Part shown: positions 7,641-14,389 of the stretch, in pieces | Numbering within the stretch: the stretch's first letter is position 1 | Layout of the letters: every line of letters starts with the position of its first letter | Assembly (NCBI GenBank): GCA_002309955.1 | Contig: DBXQ01000045.1 | Span: 16,005-33,272 of the forward strand | Direction: 5' to 3' | DNA: 17,268 nucleotides | Source: Bacteroidales bacterium UBA1208 | GTDB lineage: Bacteria > Bacteroidota > Bacteroidia > Bacteroidales > P3 | Translations under genes and position numbers: made by a program | Notes under the pieces: model-generated | What the model was told of the DNA's origin: nothing | What the model saw: only the letters and a program-made list of their open reading frames with translations | The model's database searches: none

Positions 7641-7740
7641 ATTTAATAACCGTTTTATTCTGTTTCCCGTCTTGATGACCAATAAGGGTACGGCCGCTCC
7701 GCCTTCGCTCCTTTGTCCTCAGTTCTTCCTTCGTTCTCCC
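7640..7740 (+). repeat. Right copy of imperfect inverted repeat flanking the exporter operon
   Basis: Matches the reverse complement of 1-98. The core 7645-7684 is the best-conserved part and the rest aligns with small gaps. The other reading frames through it are open on the minus strand in three frames, which suggests compositional bias rather than a gene. Confidence 0.7.
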
Positions 7741-7772
7741 ATTGAGGAAGGAGAAATGAGGAAGAACTGAGG
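7717..7772. repeat. Long near-perfect hairpin in the noncoding region
   Basis: CCTCAGTTCTTCC (7717-7729) pairs perfectly with GGAAGAACTGAGG (7760-7772), 13 bp. Inside, after a 4/4 internal loop, TTCTCC (7734-7739) pairs with GGAGAA (7750-7755) around a 10-base loop. The hairpin overlaps the end of the right flanking repeat. It has no T tract and may be part of a mobile or dispersed repeat unit. Confidence 0.7.
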
Positions 7773-7876
7773 TCGAGCGGTGGATGAAAAAGCGAGCCAA
7801 AGACAATGCGAAAGGGTCTTGGGCGCAGGTTGGGGAAGATTCGTGGAGGTGGGTGTGCGTTGAAAAGGGATGACAG

Positions 7877-8200
7877 AAACGGTGGAACCGTTTTTGTTGT
7901 GCCCCAACAACGGAAAACCGGAGTAACCAAAGGGGACTTCTATGAATCACCTCAAAGAGGTGAGACTAAATAATACGGTACAAGCCGAAGGCGCAGTGCC
8001 AGGACATTCAGACATAAGGAAACTGCGTCCCGAAGTGCCGAGACATGTATACAGAATTTATAGGATTCGCCATAAACCATTTCGGTGTATGCAGGTCGAT
8101 GTGATATGTGTCGGGGCAATAACTGGATAATGCCTGATGACCGATTGGGGTTGAATGGTCAAATGCCTTTGTGCAACTGGGGCACGGACGTTTTTGTCCC
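7877..8200 (+). ncRNA. Candidate structured noncoding region, no known family recognised
   Basis: A run of perfect short hairpins can be read here on the plus strand. AAACGGT/ACCGTTT at 7877-7893 has a 3-base loop and is followed by TT. TTGTTG/CAACAA lies at 7894-7910, CGG/CCG at 7911-7920, CACCTC/GAGGTG at 7948-7962, and CGCAGT with ACTGCG at 7992-7997 and 8022-8027. TGACC/GGTCA lies at 8138-8142 and 8156-8160. A long-range 8-bp complement, GTGCCCCA (7899-7906) with TGGGGCAC (8178-8185), would close the whole region as an alternative to the TTGTTG hairpin. No coding frame with family features is seen; the best is 62 codons from 7942 and is unconvincing. It could be an RNA, a ribozyme remnant or a nonautonomous element. 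Strand and ends are guesses. Confidence 0.35.
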
Positions 8201-8227
8201 GGGATTGAGGGGCCTTTTGAATTGGTT

Positions 8228-8312
8228 TTGTCCGTTAATGGTTTTAACCGTTGATACGATGCTGGTCGTTAAATATATCAACATTGCATATGTCAACATA
8301 TCATCATTCAAA
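8228..8312. repeat. Spacer repeat H, upstream of nfo (most diverged copy)
   Basis: Contains TCCGTTAATGGTTTTAACCG and then repeated ATCAACAT and GTCAACATATCATCATTC pieces. It resembles the spacer tracts of the exporter operon, especially copy E, but only loosely. Confidence 0.4.
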
Positions 8313-8321
8313 AAAAAACCG

Positions 8322-8329
8322 TATCTTTG
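8322..8329 (+). promoter_or_regulatory. Bacteroidota -7 promoter box for nfo
   Basis: TATCTTTG matches TAnnTTTG and is followed by GCAAAC. It lies 29 bp before the nfo start codon, a suitable spacing for a short leader. No clear -33 TTTG is visible; an A run sits just upstream. Confidence 0.65.
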
Positions 8330-8358
8330 CAAACTGAATTGAAAAACGGTATTGGCTT

Positions 8359-9210
8359 ATGACTAAGTTTATCGGAGCTCATGTGAGCGCTTCGGGCGGC
8401 GTGGGGAACGCGGTCCTGAATGCCGAGGCCATCGGGGCTACGGCTTTTGCCTTGTTTACGCGCAACCAGCGCAGTTGGGTGAGCAGGCCTTTGGAGCAGG
8501 GGGATGTGAATGGTTTCAAGTCGCTGATGAGGGAGCGTGGTTTTGACGCCCGTTATGTGTTGCCGCACGACAGTTATTTGATTAATCTCGGCTCGCCGGA
8601 CGAAGAAACGCTGGCCAAGAGCCGGGCTGCTTTTCTCGACGAGATGCAGCGTGCGCAGCTGTTGGGTCTGACGATGCTGAATTTCCATCCGGGCAGCCAT
8701 TTGAACCGGATGGGTGAGGGGGAGTGTCTTGACCAGATTGCCCGCGAGATTGACCTTGCCCTCGACCGGACAGAGGGGGTGACGGCGGTGATTGAGAACA
8801 CGGCGGGACAGGGAACGAATCTTGGCTGGCGTTTCGAGCACATTGCCCGTATTATCGAGGGTGTGGACGACAAGAGCCGTGTGGGTGTGTGCATCGACAC
8901 GTGCCATACGTTGGCGGCGGGTTATGACATCAGCACGGAGATGGGCTATCAGTTCACGATGGAGGAGTTTGACCGTGTGGTGGGTTTGAAGTATCTCCGC
9001 GCGGTGCATCTGAACGACAGCAAGAAGGGAGTGGGCAGCCATGTGGACCGGCATGAGAGCCTCGGCCTTGGGTTGATGGGAAGGGATTTCTTTGTCCGAT
9101 TTATGAACGACCCGCGTTTCGACGATATGCCTATTATCCTCGAAACTCCCGACCCGGCACGCTGGGCTGAGGAGATCAAATGGCTTTTCCAACTAAAAGG
9201 AGAAAACTAA
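8359..9210 (+). CDS. nfo: Endonuclease IV (AP endonuclease)
   Basis: Nfo cuts DNA 5' to abasic sites in base excision repair and removes blocking 3' groups. The protein is 283 residues, a usual length, and forms a TIM barrel with a trinuclear zinc site. All nine zinc ligands of the E. coli enzyme can be matched, each shifted by one: H70 (LPHDSYLINL), H110 (NFHPGSH), E146 (IENTAGQG), D180 and H183 (CIDTCHT), H217 (AVHLNDS), D230 and H232 (HVDRHES) and E262 (LETPD). The enzyme should therefore be active. It is transcribed away from the exporter operon from its own promoter, and the next gene begins only 8 bp after its stop codon, so they are probably cotranscribed, though no functional link is apparent. 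Confidence 0.97.
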   Translation: MTKFIGAHVSASGGVGNAVLNAEAIGATAFALFTRNQRSWVSRPLEQGDVNGFKSLMRERGFDARYVLPHDSYLINLGSPDEETLAKSRAAFLDEMQRAQLLGLTMLNFHPGSHLNRMGEGECLDQIAREIDLALDRTEGVTAVIENTAGQGTNLGWRFEHIARIIEGVDDKSRVGVCIDTCHTLAAGYDISTEMGYQFTMEEFDRVVGLKYLRAVHLNDSKKGVGSHVDRHESLGLGLMGRDFFVRFMNDPRFDDMPIILETPDPARWAEEIKWLFQLKGEN

Positions 9211-9313
9211 AAAACAATATGGCCGCTCAAGGAGAGCTGATAACTAAAAACTTAAAACATAAAACTAAAACGGGTATTGCCTTTTTAGTTTTTACCTGTT
9301 GTTTTTTAGTTTT
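9191..9313. repeat. AACTAAAA/TTTTAGTT motif cluster at the 5' end of the secreted-protein gene
   Basis: AACTAAAA occurs at 9191, 9205, 9242 and 9263, and its inverse TTTTAGTT at 9283 and 9304. The longest pair, AAAACTAAAA (9261-9270) and TTTTAGTTTT (9283-9292), makes a perfect 10-bp stem with a 12-base loop inside the signal-peptide coding region. The second inverse copy could pair instead, giving alternative structures. Confidence 0.55.
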
Positions 9314-12300
9314 ACGGGCTCAGCCCACGACTGTCCACGACTATGAGTTTACCACAGGGGTGGACTCGTCGCTGTGGATGGACATGACGGTGTCGACCCC
9401 ATGGGTGCCGTTGATTGTATGCAGGTATCAGTTGCCTTTCTCATTCTTTTTCTACGACAGGGACTATACGGCGGTAGATATGTATCGTGACGGCTCATTG
9501 AGCTTTCCTCCTTCATGGGACAATGCCCCATACAATTACTTTCCCAATCAGTTGGGGCAGGTCGGGGTGCATGCTACCGGCATATTCGGATATCGAAACG
9601 ATTATACGAACGACTATATGAGCAACCCTGGTTTTGTGTATATGCGAAGTTTGGAGTATGGCAGCGAGGGTCACCGTGTGGTAGTTATCCAATTGGGGAG
9701 TTTTCTGAATCACGATGTCGTGAACAATTTCCAGATACATCTGCATGAGGAGGACTATTCGATAACGATAGTGTATGGTGAAAGGGCATTTGCGGGCAGC
9801 ACGCCAGTGGGAATCGGACTGCTGTTTGGAGCCAACCTTGCGGCTATTGTCAACCAAAACAGCCACACGGTGTCGACCCAGGCCACTGGGACACCACCCA
9901 CCTCGTGGCCGGGGCAATATCGTTATTATCGTTTTGTGCCGAGTGATTCGATATGTCCCATACCGAGAGATTTTTCGGCAGAGCTTGTATGGGAGAGTGA
10001 GAACGACGACATCCGGCTGACATGGAGTGATTGTTCTGTGATTGACAGTTTCAGGGTGGAGTACGGTCCCACGGGTTTTGCCGAAGGGAGCGGCACCAGT
10101 ATGATGGTGCATGGAACGCAAGTGGTGATACATGATTTGCACACTGCGGAGGAAATAGAGGCAAGGGTGTATGCACAATGCGCTCATGGCGAAAGCGGCT
10201 ATGCCAGCGCTACAATTATCCCTTGCCCCACACCTACGGGTCTTGTAATGTCTAACGTCAGTTTGACAAGTGACGATCTAATTCTTAAGTGGGATAGTCT
10301 TCCCCGTTATCATAGCTACAGGGTGGAATACGGACCGCCCGGATTTGCCGAGGGAACAGGAACCACGCTGACTTCGAATACCGCGTCGGTATTGCTGCCG
10401 ACATTGTCTCCAGATGAAGATTTTGAGGCGAGGTTATATGCACAATGCCCTTATGGCGAGAGCGACTATATCAGCCTCTTGTTCCACGTCCCTTGTCCCT
10501 TGTCTGACAATAACAAGATACATTATGCCAGCCTCCATTGTGATGGTGTAAAGTGTTGTACGGGAACGTTCCATAACCCTGCCGATGTCAGTTCGCCGGC
10601 AAATATTCTTGACTTCGGCAGTGATTCGTCAGCATCGAGACACACTGTACACAGCGACACTTCGGAGCGTGACCCGCGTACGGGCAATAGGCTGCGTACT
10701 GTGCCTGAGGGGTTCTGCTCTTCGGTCCGGTTGGGCAACTGGCTGGGTGGCGGGGAGCAGGAGTCTATTTTCTATACCATTGATGTGGATACCAACGAAT
10801 TTGACTTGCTCATTCTCCGCTATGCGCTGGTGGAGGAACAGCCCTATCACGCCCCGTTGGACCAGCCTCATTTCGACCTTGACATCACTACGCCCGCAGG
10901 TGTCAGCATCAGTCCCTGCTATCATGGCAATTTCGTTTCGGGCGACTTGTCGGGCTGGAACAGAGTGCCGGGTCTCGTTGAGGTTCTTTGGCGGGATTGG
11001 GATGCTGTGGGGGTGGATCTTTCCCCCTTGCACGGACAGACTATTGTCGTCGCTCTTTCAAACTATGACTGTGCTTACACGGCTCATTACGGCTATGCCT
11101 ATTTTACATTGCAGACTGGTACAAAGCGCATCCTTGCCGAGAGCTGTGGCAATGAGGTTGTGAACACGTTCCGCGCTCCACAAGGATTCTCCTATCGTTG
11201 GTATTCGGCATCTGACACGGCCACGACGCTTTCGACTGCCGACACGCTTCATGTCTCTACAGCAGGTGACTACGGTTGTCAGGTCTCATATCGTCTTTCT
11301 GAGCAGGTGTGCGGTTTTAGCCTCTCTACTTATGCCGGCGGGCGTTATCCGGTGGCAGCGTTCGCTTTGCAGCCGCTTGACTCTTGCGGAGCTCTGTGCC
11401 GCTTTGCTAACCAAAGTGTTATTTCGCGTGATAGTGCGCACACTCAATTGACCGATTTCCCGTGTGAGGAGTATTTGTGGCGTTTTGATGACGGGACAAC
11501 TTCCACGGTTGCAAATCCGGTGCATGGGTTTGATGAAGGAGTACATACGGTGACTCTCTATGCAATGCTTGCGGGCGGAGCGTGTGTGGATTCGGTCAGC
11601 CAGACGTTCTCTGTCGTTTTCCGGTATGATACTGTCGATGTTGCCATTTGTGAGGGCGATGTTTATCGGTTTTTCGGACAGGAGCTGGCCGAAGCGGGAG
11701 AATATGTGCATGCGGATGTTTGCCATTATACAACGCTTCACTTGCAGGTGAACCCTGTCTATGACACGCAGCTTTACGATTCTTATCAGCAGGGGGATTA
11801 TTATTCCTTCGACGGTGTGGGTTGCTACCGTCCGGGGGTGTATGAAAGGCGGTATGTCACGGTTGATGGTTGTGACAGTACGGTAACGCTGTATCTCAGT
11901 TGTCTGGATGTAAGGGATACTGTGGTTTGCTCGTCTTCGTTGCCTGTGGAATGGGAGGGTGTGCCTTTTTACGGGGCGGGGAGTGACACGCTACGTTTTG
12001 CCTGTGCAGGGGGTACGGACAGCGTTGTTGTGTTGAATCTCGGGGTTTTGCAGCAGCCGTTGCCGAGCATTGTCCCTGAGGTTTTCTGTCATGAGCCGGG
12101 CGGCTATAGTCTTGTTTTACCCGACAGCCTTTGTTACCGATGGAGTTCGTGGCCGGAGGACACGTCTTTGCCCACAGGATGGGTGCGTAGTGGCGAGATG
12201 CCGAATCCTCTGTTGCTTTCGCCTGCGGACACGACGGTGTATGGTCTGGAAGCGGAGCGTTGCGACACGATTCATTGTCCGTGGCGCGATACTTTTCTGC

Positions 12301-12830
12301 TTGCGCCTGTACGGCCTGTGGAGGCTCGTCTTGCGGTTTTGCCGGATACGCTCGCTATGGATAATCTCACGCTTACAGCGATTGACCATACATTGAGACC
12401 CCATGAGAGGCAGTGGTTTGTAGATGGGCTGCTTTCTTCTTCCACGGACAGCATGATGGTTTACTTGTCTTCCCTTTCGGAGGACAGTGTTCAGGTGATG
12501 CTTGTGGCGACGACTCCCGATTGCTCCGACACGGCTTATGCAACGGTGCCGTTGAGGATACAGATGCTTTGGTTTCCGAATGTCTTCACGCCCGACGAGC
12601 CTACCAACAATCTGTTTCGAGGCTATGGGGTGAATGTCCGCGACTACGACATGAAGGTTTTCACCCGTTGGGGCGACTGCATTTTCCACACCACGGATAT
12701 TAACCAGGGGTGGAACGGCACTTACCGCGGAGTGAAAAGTCCCATCGCAGCTTACGCTTATCTCTGCCACTACACTACGCTGGAAGGTCGCCGGGAGGTG
12801 GCAAAGGGTACCGTTACCCTGTTAAGATAA
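9219..12830 (+). CDS. Large secreted multidomain protein with type IX secretion (type B) C-terminal sorting domain
   Basis: This protein of about 1203 residues is probably exported by Sec and then by the type IX system. It starts with a basic segment and a hydrophobic signal (IAFLVFTCCFLVLRAQ, about 20-35). A beta-rich N-terminal domain follows (DYEFTTGVDSSLW to about 225). Two fibronectin type III-like units come next, each with RVEYGPxGFAEGxGT, at about 279 and 368 (89 residues apart), each followed by ARxYAQCxxGES. A PKD-like unit sits near 720-800 (YLWRFDDGTTSTVANPVHGF). Three diverged repeats with GD or WEG and CDSTV/TDSVV endings lie at about 815-945. The last 86 residues begin WFPNVFTPDEPTNN and include FTRWGDCIF, GWNGTYRG and AYAYLCHYTT, which is the gliding-motility-type CTD (TIGR04131-like). 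ATG 9180 would overlap nfo; ATG 9219, after AAAGGAG at 9196-9202, is preferred. Likely surface attached or released; ligand unknown. Confidence 0.88.
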   Translation: MAAQGELITKNLKHKTKTGIAFLVFTCCFLVLRAQPTTVHDYEFTTGVDSSLWMDMTVSTPWVPLIVCRYQLPFSFFFYDRDYTAVDMYRDGSLSFPPSWDNAPYNYFPNQLGQVGVHATGIFGYRNDYTNDYMSNPGFVYMRSLEYGSEGHRVVVIQLGSFLNHDVVNNFQIHLHEEDYSITIVYGERAFAGSTPVGIGLLFGANLAAIVNQNSHTVSTQATGTPPTSWPGQYRYYRFVPSDSICPIPRDFSAELVWESENDDIRLTWSDCSVIDSFRVEYGPTGFAEGSGTSMMVHGTQVVIHDLHTAEEIEARVYAQCAHGESGYASATIIPCPTPTGLVMSNVSLTSDDLILKWDSLPRYHSYRVEYGPPGFAEGTGTTLTSNTASVLLPTLSPDEDFEARLYAQCPYGESDYISLLFHVPCPLSDNNKIHYASLHCDGVKCCTGTFHNPADVSSPANILDFGSDSSASRHTVHSDTSERDPRTGNRLRTVPEGFCSSVRLGNWLGGGEQESIFYTIDVDTNEFDLLILRYALVEEQPYHAPLDQPHFDLDITTPAGVSISPCYHGNFVSGDLSGWNRVPGLVEVLWRDWDAVGVDLSPLHGQTIVVALSNYDCAYTAHYGYAYFTLQTGTKRILAESCGNEVVNTFRAPQGFSYRWYSASDTATTLSTADTLHVSTAGDYGCQVSYRLSEQVCGFSLSTYAGGRYPVAAFALQPLDSCGALCRFANQSVISRDSAHTQLTDFPCEEYLWRFDDGTTSTVANPVHGFDEGVHTVTLYAMLAGGACVDSVSQTFSVVFRYDTVDVAICEGDVYRFFGQELAEAGEYVHADVCHYTTLHLQVNPVYDTQLYDSYQQGDYYSFDGVGCYRPGVYERRYVTVDGCDSTVTLYLSCLDVRDTVVCSSSLPVEWEGVPFYGAGSDTLRFACAGGTDSVVVLNLGVLQQPLPSIVPEVFCHEPGGYSLVLPDSLCYRWSSWPEDTSLPTGWVRSGEMPNPLLLSPADTTVYGLEAERCDTIHCPWRDTFLLAPVRPVEARLAVLPDTLAMDNLTLTAIDHTLRPHERQWFVDGLLSSSTDSMMVYLSSLSEDSVQVMLVATTPDCSDTAYATVPLRIQMLWFPNVFTPDEPTNNLFRGYGVNVRDYDMKVFTRWGDCIFHTTDINQGWNGTYRGVKSPIAAYAYLCHYTTLEGRREVAKGTVTLLR

Positions 12831-12846
12831 GGCTATGACGCCTGTT

Positions 12847-13785
12847 TTAGTGGATTGAGTCGAGATACTGGCGCACATGGTCAAAGACTATATCGGCACG
12901 TATGTCGAAAGCTTCACGCGAGGCGTACCCAATATGGGGCACACAGATACAATTGGGTGCTGTAAGCAGGGGATGGTCGGAGGCCAAAGGAGGCTCTTTC
13001 TCGTAGACATCTATGCCGGCACCGGCTATGCTGTGGTTGCTCAAAGCTTCGGCCAAAGCAGGGATGTCCACCACATTGCCGCGGGCAGTGTTGATAAGAA
13101 TAGCGGTGGGTTTCATCTTGGCAATGCGTTCACGGCTTATCAAATGGTGAGTCTCGGCATTCAACGGCACATGCAGGGTGACGATGTCGCTCTGTTGCAT
13201 CAAGGCGTCAAGGTCGGTGTACTCCACGCCCAGTTGCTCTACTTCAGTGTGGCGGCTGCGGTTGTAGGCTATCACTTTACTGCCGAAGGCAAGCAGCAGC
13301 CGGATGGTGGCGGTGCCAATAGCTCCTGTGCCCACAACACCTACGGTCTTGCCACGCAGTTCGCGTCCTAAAAAGGCACCACGGCTTCCGCCTTGACGAG
13401 TGGCGGCATCGAGGTCGGTGATGCGCCGCATCACATCGAGCATTAGTCCGACGGCCAGTTCACTCACTGCAGTGGTGGAATAGCCTGCGGCATTTTGTAC
13501 AGTGATTTGGTGCTCCTTACAGTATGCAAGGTCTATATGGTCCAGCCCGGTGAAAGCAATCGAGAGGTATTTGAGTTCAGAACAGTGGCTCAATACTGTG
13601 GCAGGCAAGGCGATGTTGGAAATGACGGCAACCTCCGCTTGGCGCATTCTTTCCACCAAGGTGTCAGCATCTTCTTTGCGGTCCATGTAATATTCAAATT
13701 CATGTCCCTTTGAGTTCATTTCGCTTTTCAGCTCTTCAAAATGCTCCCGGCTTATGCCTAAGGGTTCTACGCATACAATCTTCAT
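12847..13785 (-). CDS. D-2-hydroxyacid dehydrogenase, NAD(P)-dependent
   Basis: This cytosolic oxidoreductase of 312 residues interconverts a 2-hydroxy acid and a 2-oxo acid. The family includes glycerate/hydroxypyruvate, glyoxylate and phosphoglycerate dehydrogenases; the substrate cannot be told here. The nucleotide-binding motif is GTGAIG at 152-157 (VGVVGTGAIGTA). The catalytic residues are R235 (INTARGNVVD), E264 (YEKEPP) and H284 (VPHIGYAS). After the second strand of the fold (KVIAYNRSRH, about 170-179) the usual acidic residue that selects NAD is replaced by N-R-S-R, which hints at NADPH use or dual specificity. It is the last gene of the dnaA group, 17 bp after the flavin reductase-like gene, and ends convergent with the secreted-protein gene, whose stop lies 16 bp away. 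Confidence 0.92.
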   Translation of the reverse strand: MKIVCVEPLGISREHFEELKSEMNSKGHEFEYYMDRKEDADTLVERMRQAEVAVISNIALPATVLSHCSELKYLSIAFTGLDHIDLAYCKEHQITVQNAAGYSTTAVSELAVGLMLDVMRRITDLDAATRQGGSRGAFLGRELRGKTVGVVGTGAIGTATIRLLLAFGSKVIAYNRSRHTEVEQLGVEYTDLDALMQQSDIVTLHVPLNAETHHLISRERIAKMKPTAILINTARGNVVDIPALAEALSNHSIAGAGIDVYEKEPPLASDHPLLTAPNCICVPHIGYASREAFDIRADIVFDHVRQYLDSIH

Positions 13786-13802
13786 GGCTAATAAAAATTT
13801 AT

Positions 13803-14378
13803 TTATTTCCGGCTTTTGGCCTTTTTCACGCTGAAACCGAAACTGCCGAGTTTCTCGCCAAGTGAGTAATATTTCCCATGCGAGAAGGCAAGGGGTTCGG
13901 CATGGTTCAGCTGAAACGCCCCAGTCGATTTGTCAATCAGTTTTTCGTCTGCATTCACTGCCACCACGTTTGCCAGAAACATGTCGTGGCTACCCAGTGG
14001 GCGTACATCTGTCACTTTGCATTCAATGTTCAGTGGACTTTCGGCAATCAGGGGAGCCTTTACTATCTGTCCCTTCTCAGGGGTGAGGTGCATCTCTTTG
14101 AATTTGTTATAGTCTTTTCCGCTACGTACACCGCACCAGTCTGTCGTGCGGGCAAGCCGTGCGGTGGTAAGGTTGATGACAAACTCTCCTGTGCGTTTAA
14201 TGATGTCGTACGAATGGCGTTCCCGTCTGACAGATATATAGCACATAGGAGGGTCTGTGCATACCGTTCCCGTCCAAGCAATAGTGATGATATTGTAGTT
14301 CTCAGGTTCATCGCCGCAACTCACCATCACGGCGGGTAAAGGGTAGATGAGTGTGCCGGGCTTGAAGGGGACTTTCAT
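13803..14378 (-). CDS. Flavin reductase-like (flavoredoxin-type) FMN-binding protein
   Basis: This 191-residue protein belongs to the flavin reductase-like domain family (PF01613), FMN-binding split barrels. The N-terminus PFKPGTLIYPLPAVMVSCGD, NIITIAWTGTVCTDPPM (about 29-45), the SVRRERHSYDII stretch, EFVINLTT (about 65-72), and the acidic turn before FLANVVAVNADE are typical of family members. Such proteins reduce flavins or carry electrons between NAD(P)H, FMN and partner proteins; the physiological role is usually unknown. It lies 11 bp after dnaA and 17 bp before the dehydrogenase gene, so the three are probably cotranscribed. Alternatively it may be an FMN-dependent electron carrier rather than a true reductase. 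Confidence 0.88.
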   Translation of the reverse strand: MKVPFKPGTLIYPLPAVMVSCGDEPENYNIITIAWTGTVCTDPPMCYISVRRERHSYDIIKRTGEFVINLTTARLARTTDWCGVRSGKDYNKFKEMHLTPEKGQIVKAPLIAESPLNIECKVTDVRPLGSHDMFLANVVAVNADEKLIDKSTGAFQLNHAEPLAFSHGKYYSLGEKLGSFGFSVKKAKSRK

Positions 14379-14389
14379 GGCAGTGCGGG

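Noticed and set aside
7639..7950. Three overlapping minus-strand open frames (up to 103 codons)
   Set aside because: All three frames are open over the same stretch, which signals base composition rather than coding. The translations show no motifs, and the region contains a long hairpin and the flanking repeat.
7942..8130. 62-codon plus-strand frame in the noncoding region
   Set aside because: Short, no recognisable motif or good start context, and it overlaps several perfect hairpins.
7877..8200. Group II intron remnant
   Set aside because: The hairpin density suggested it, but I see no domain V, no consensus 5' end and no reverse-transcriptase frame.
12805..12820. AGGGTA/TACCCT hairpin as terminator of the secreted-protein gene
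   Set aside because: It lies just before the stop codon, in coding sequence for the conserved end of the sorting domain, and no T tract follows.
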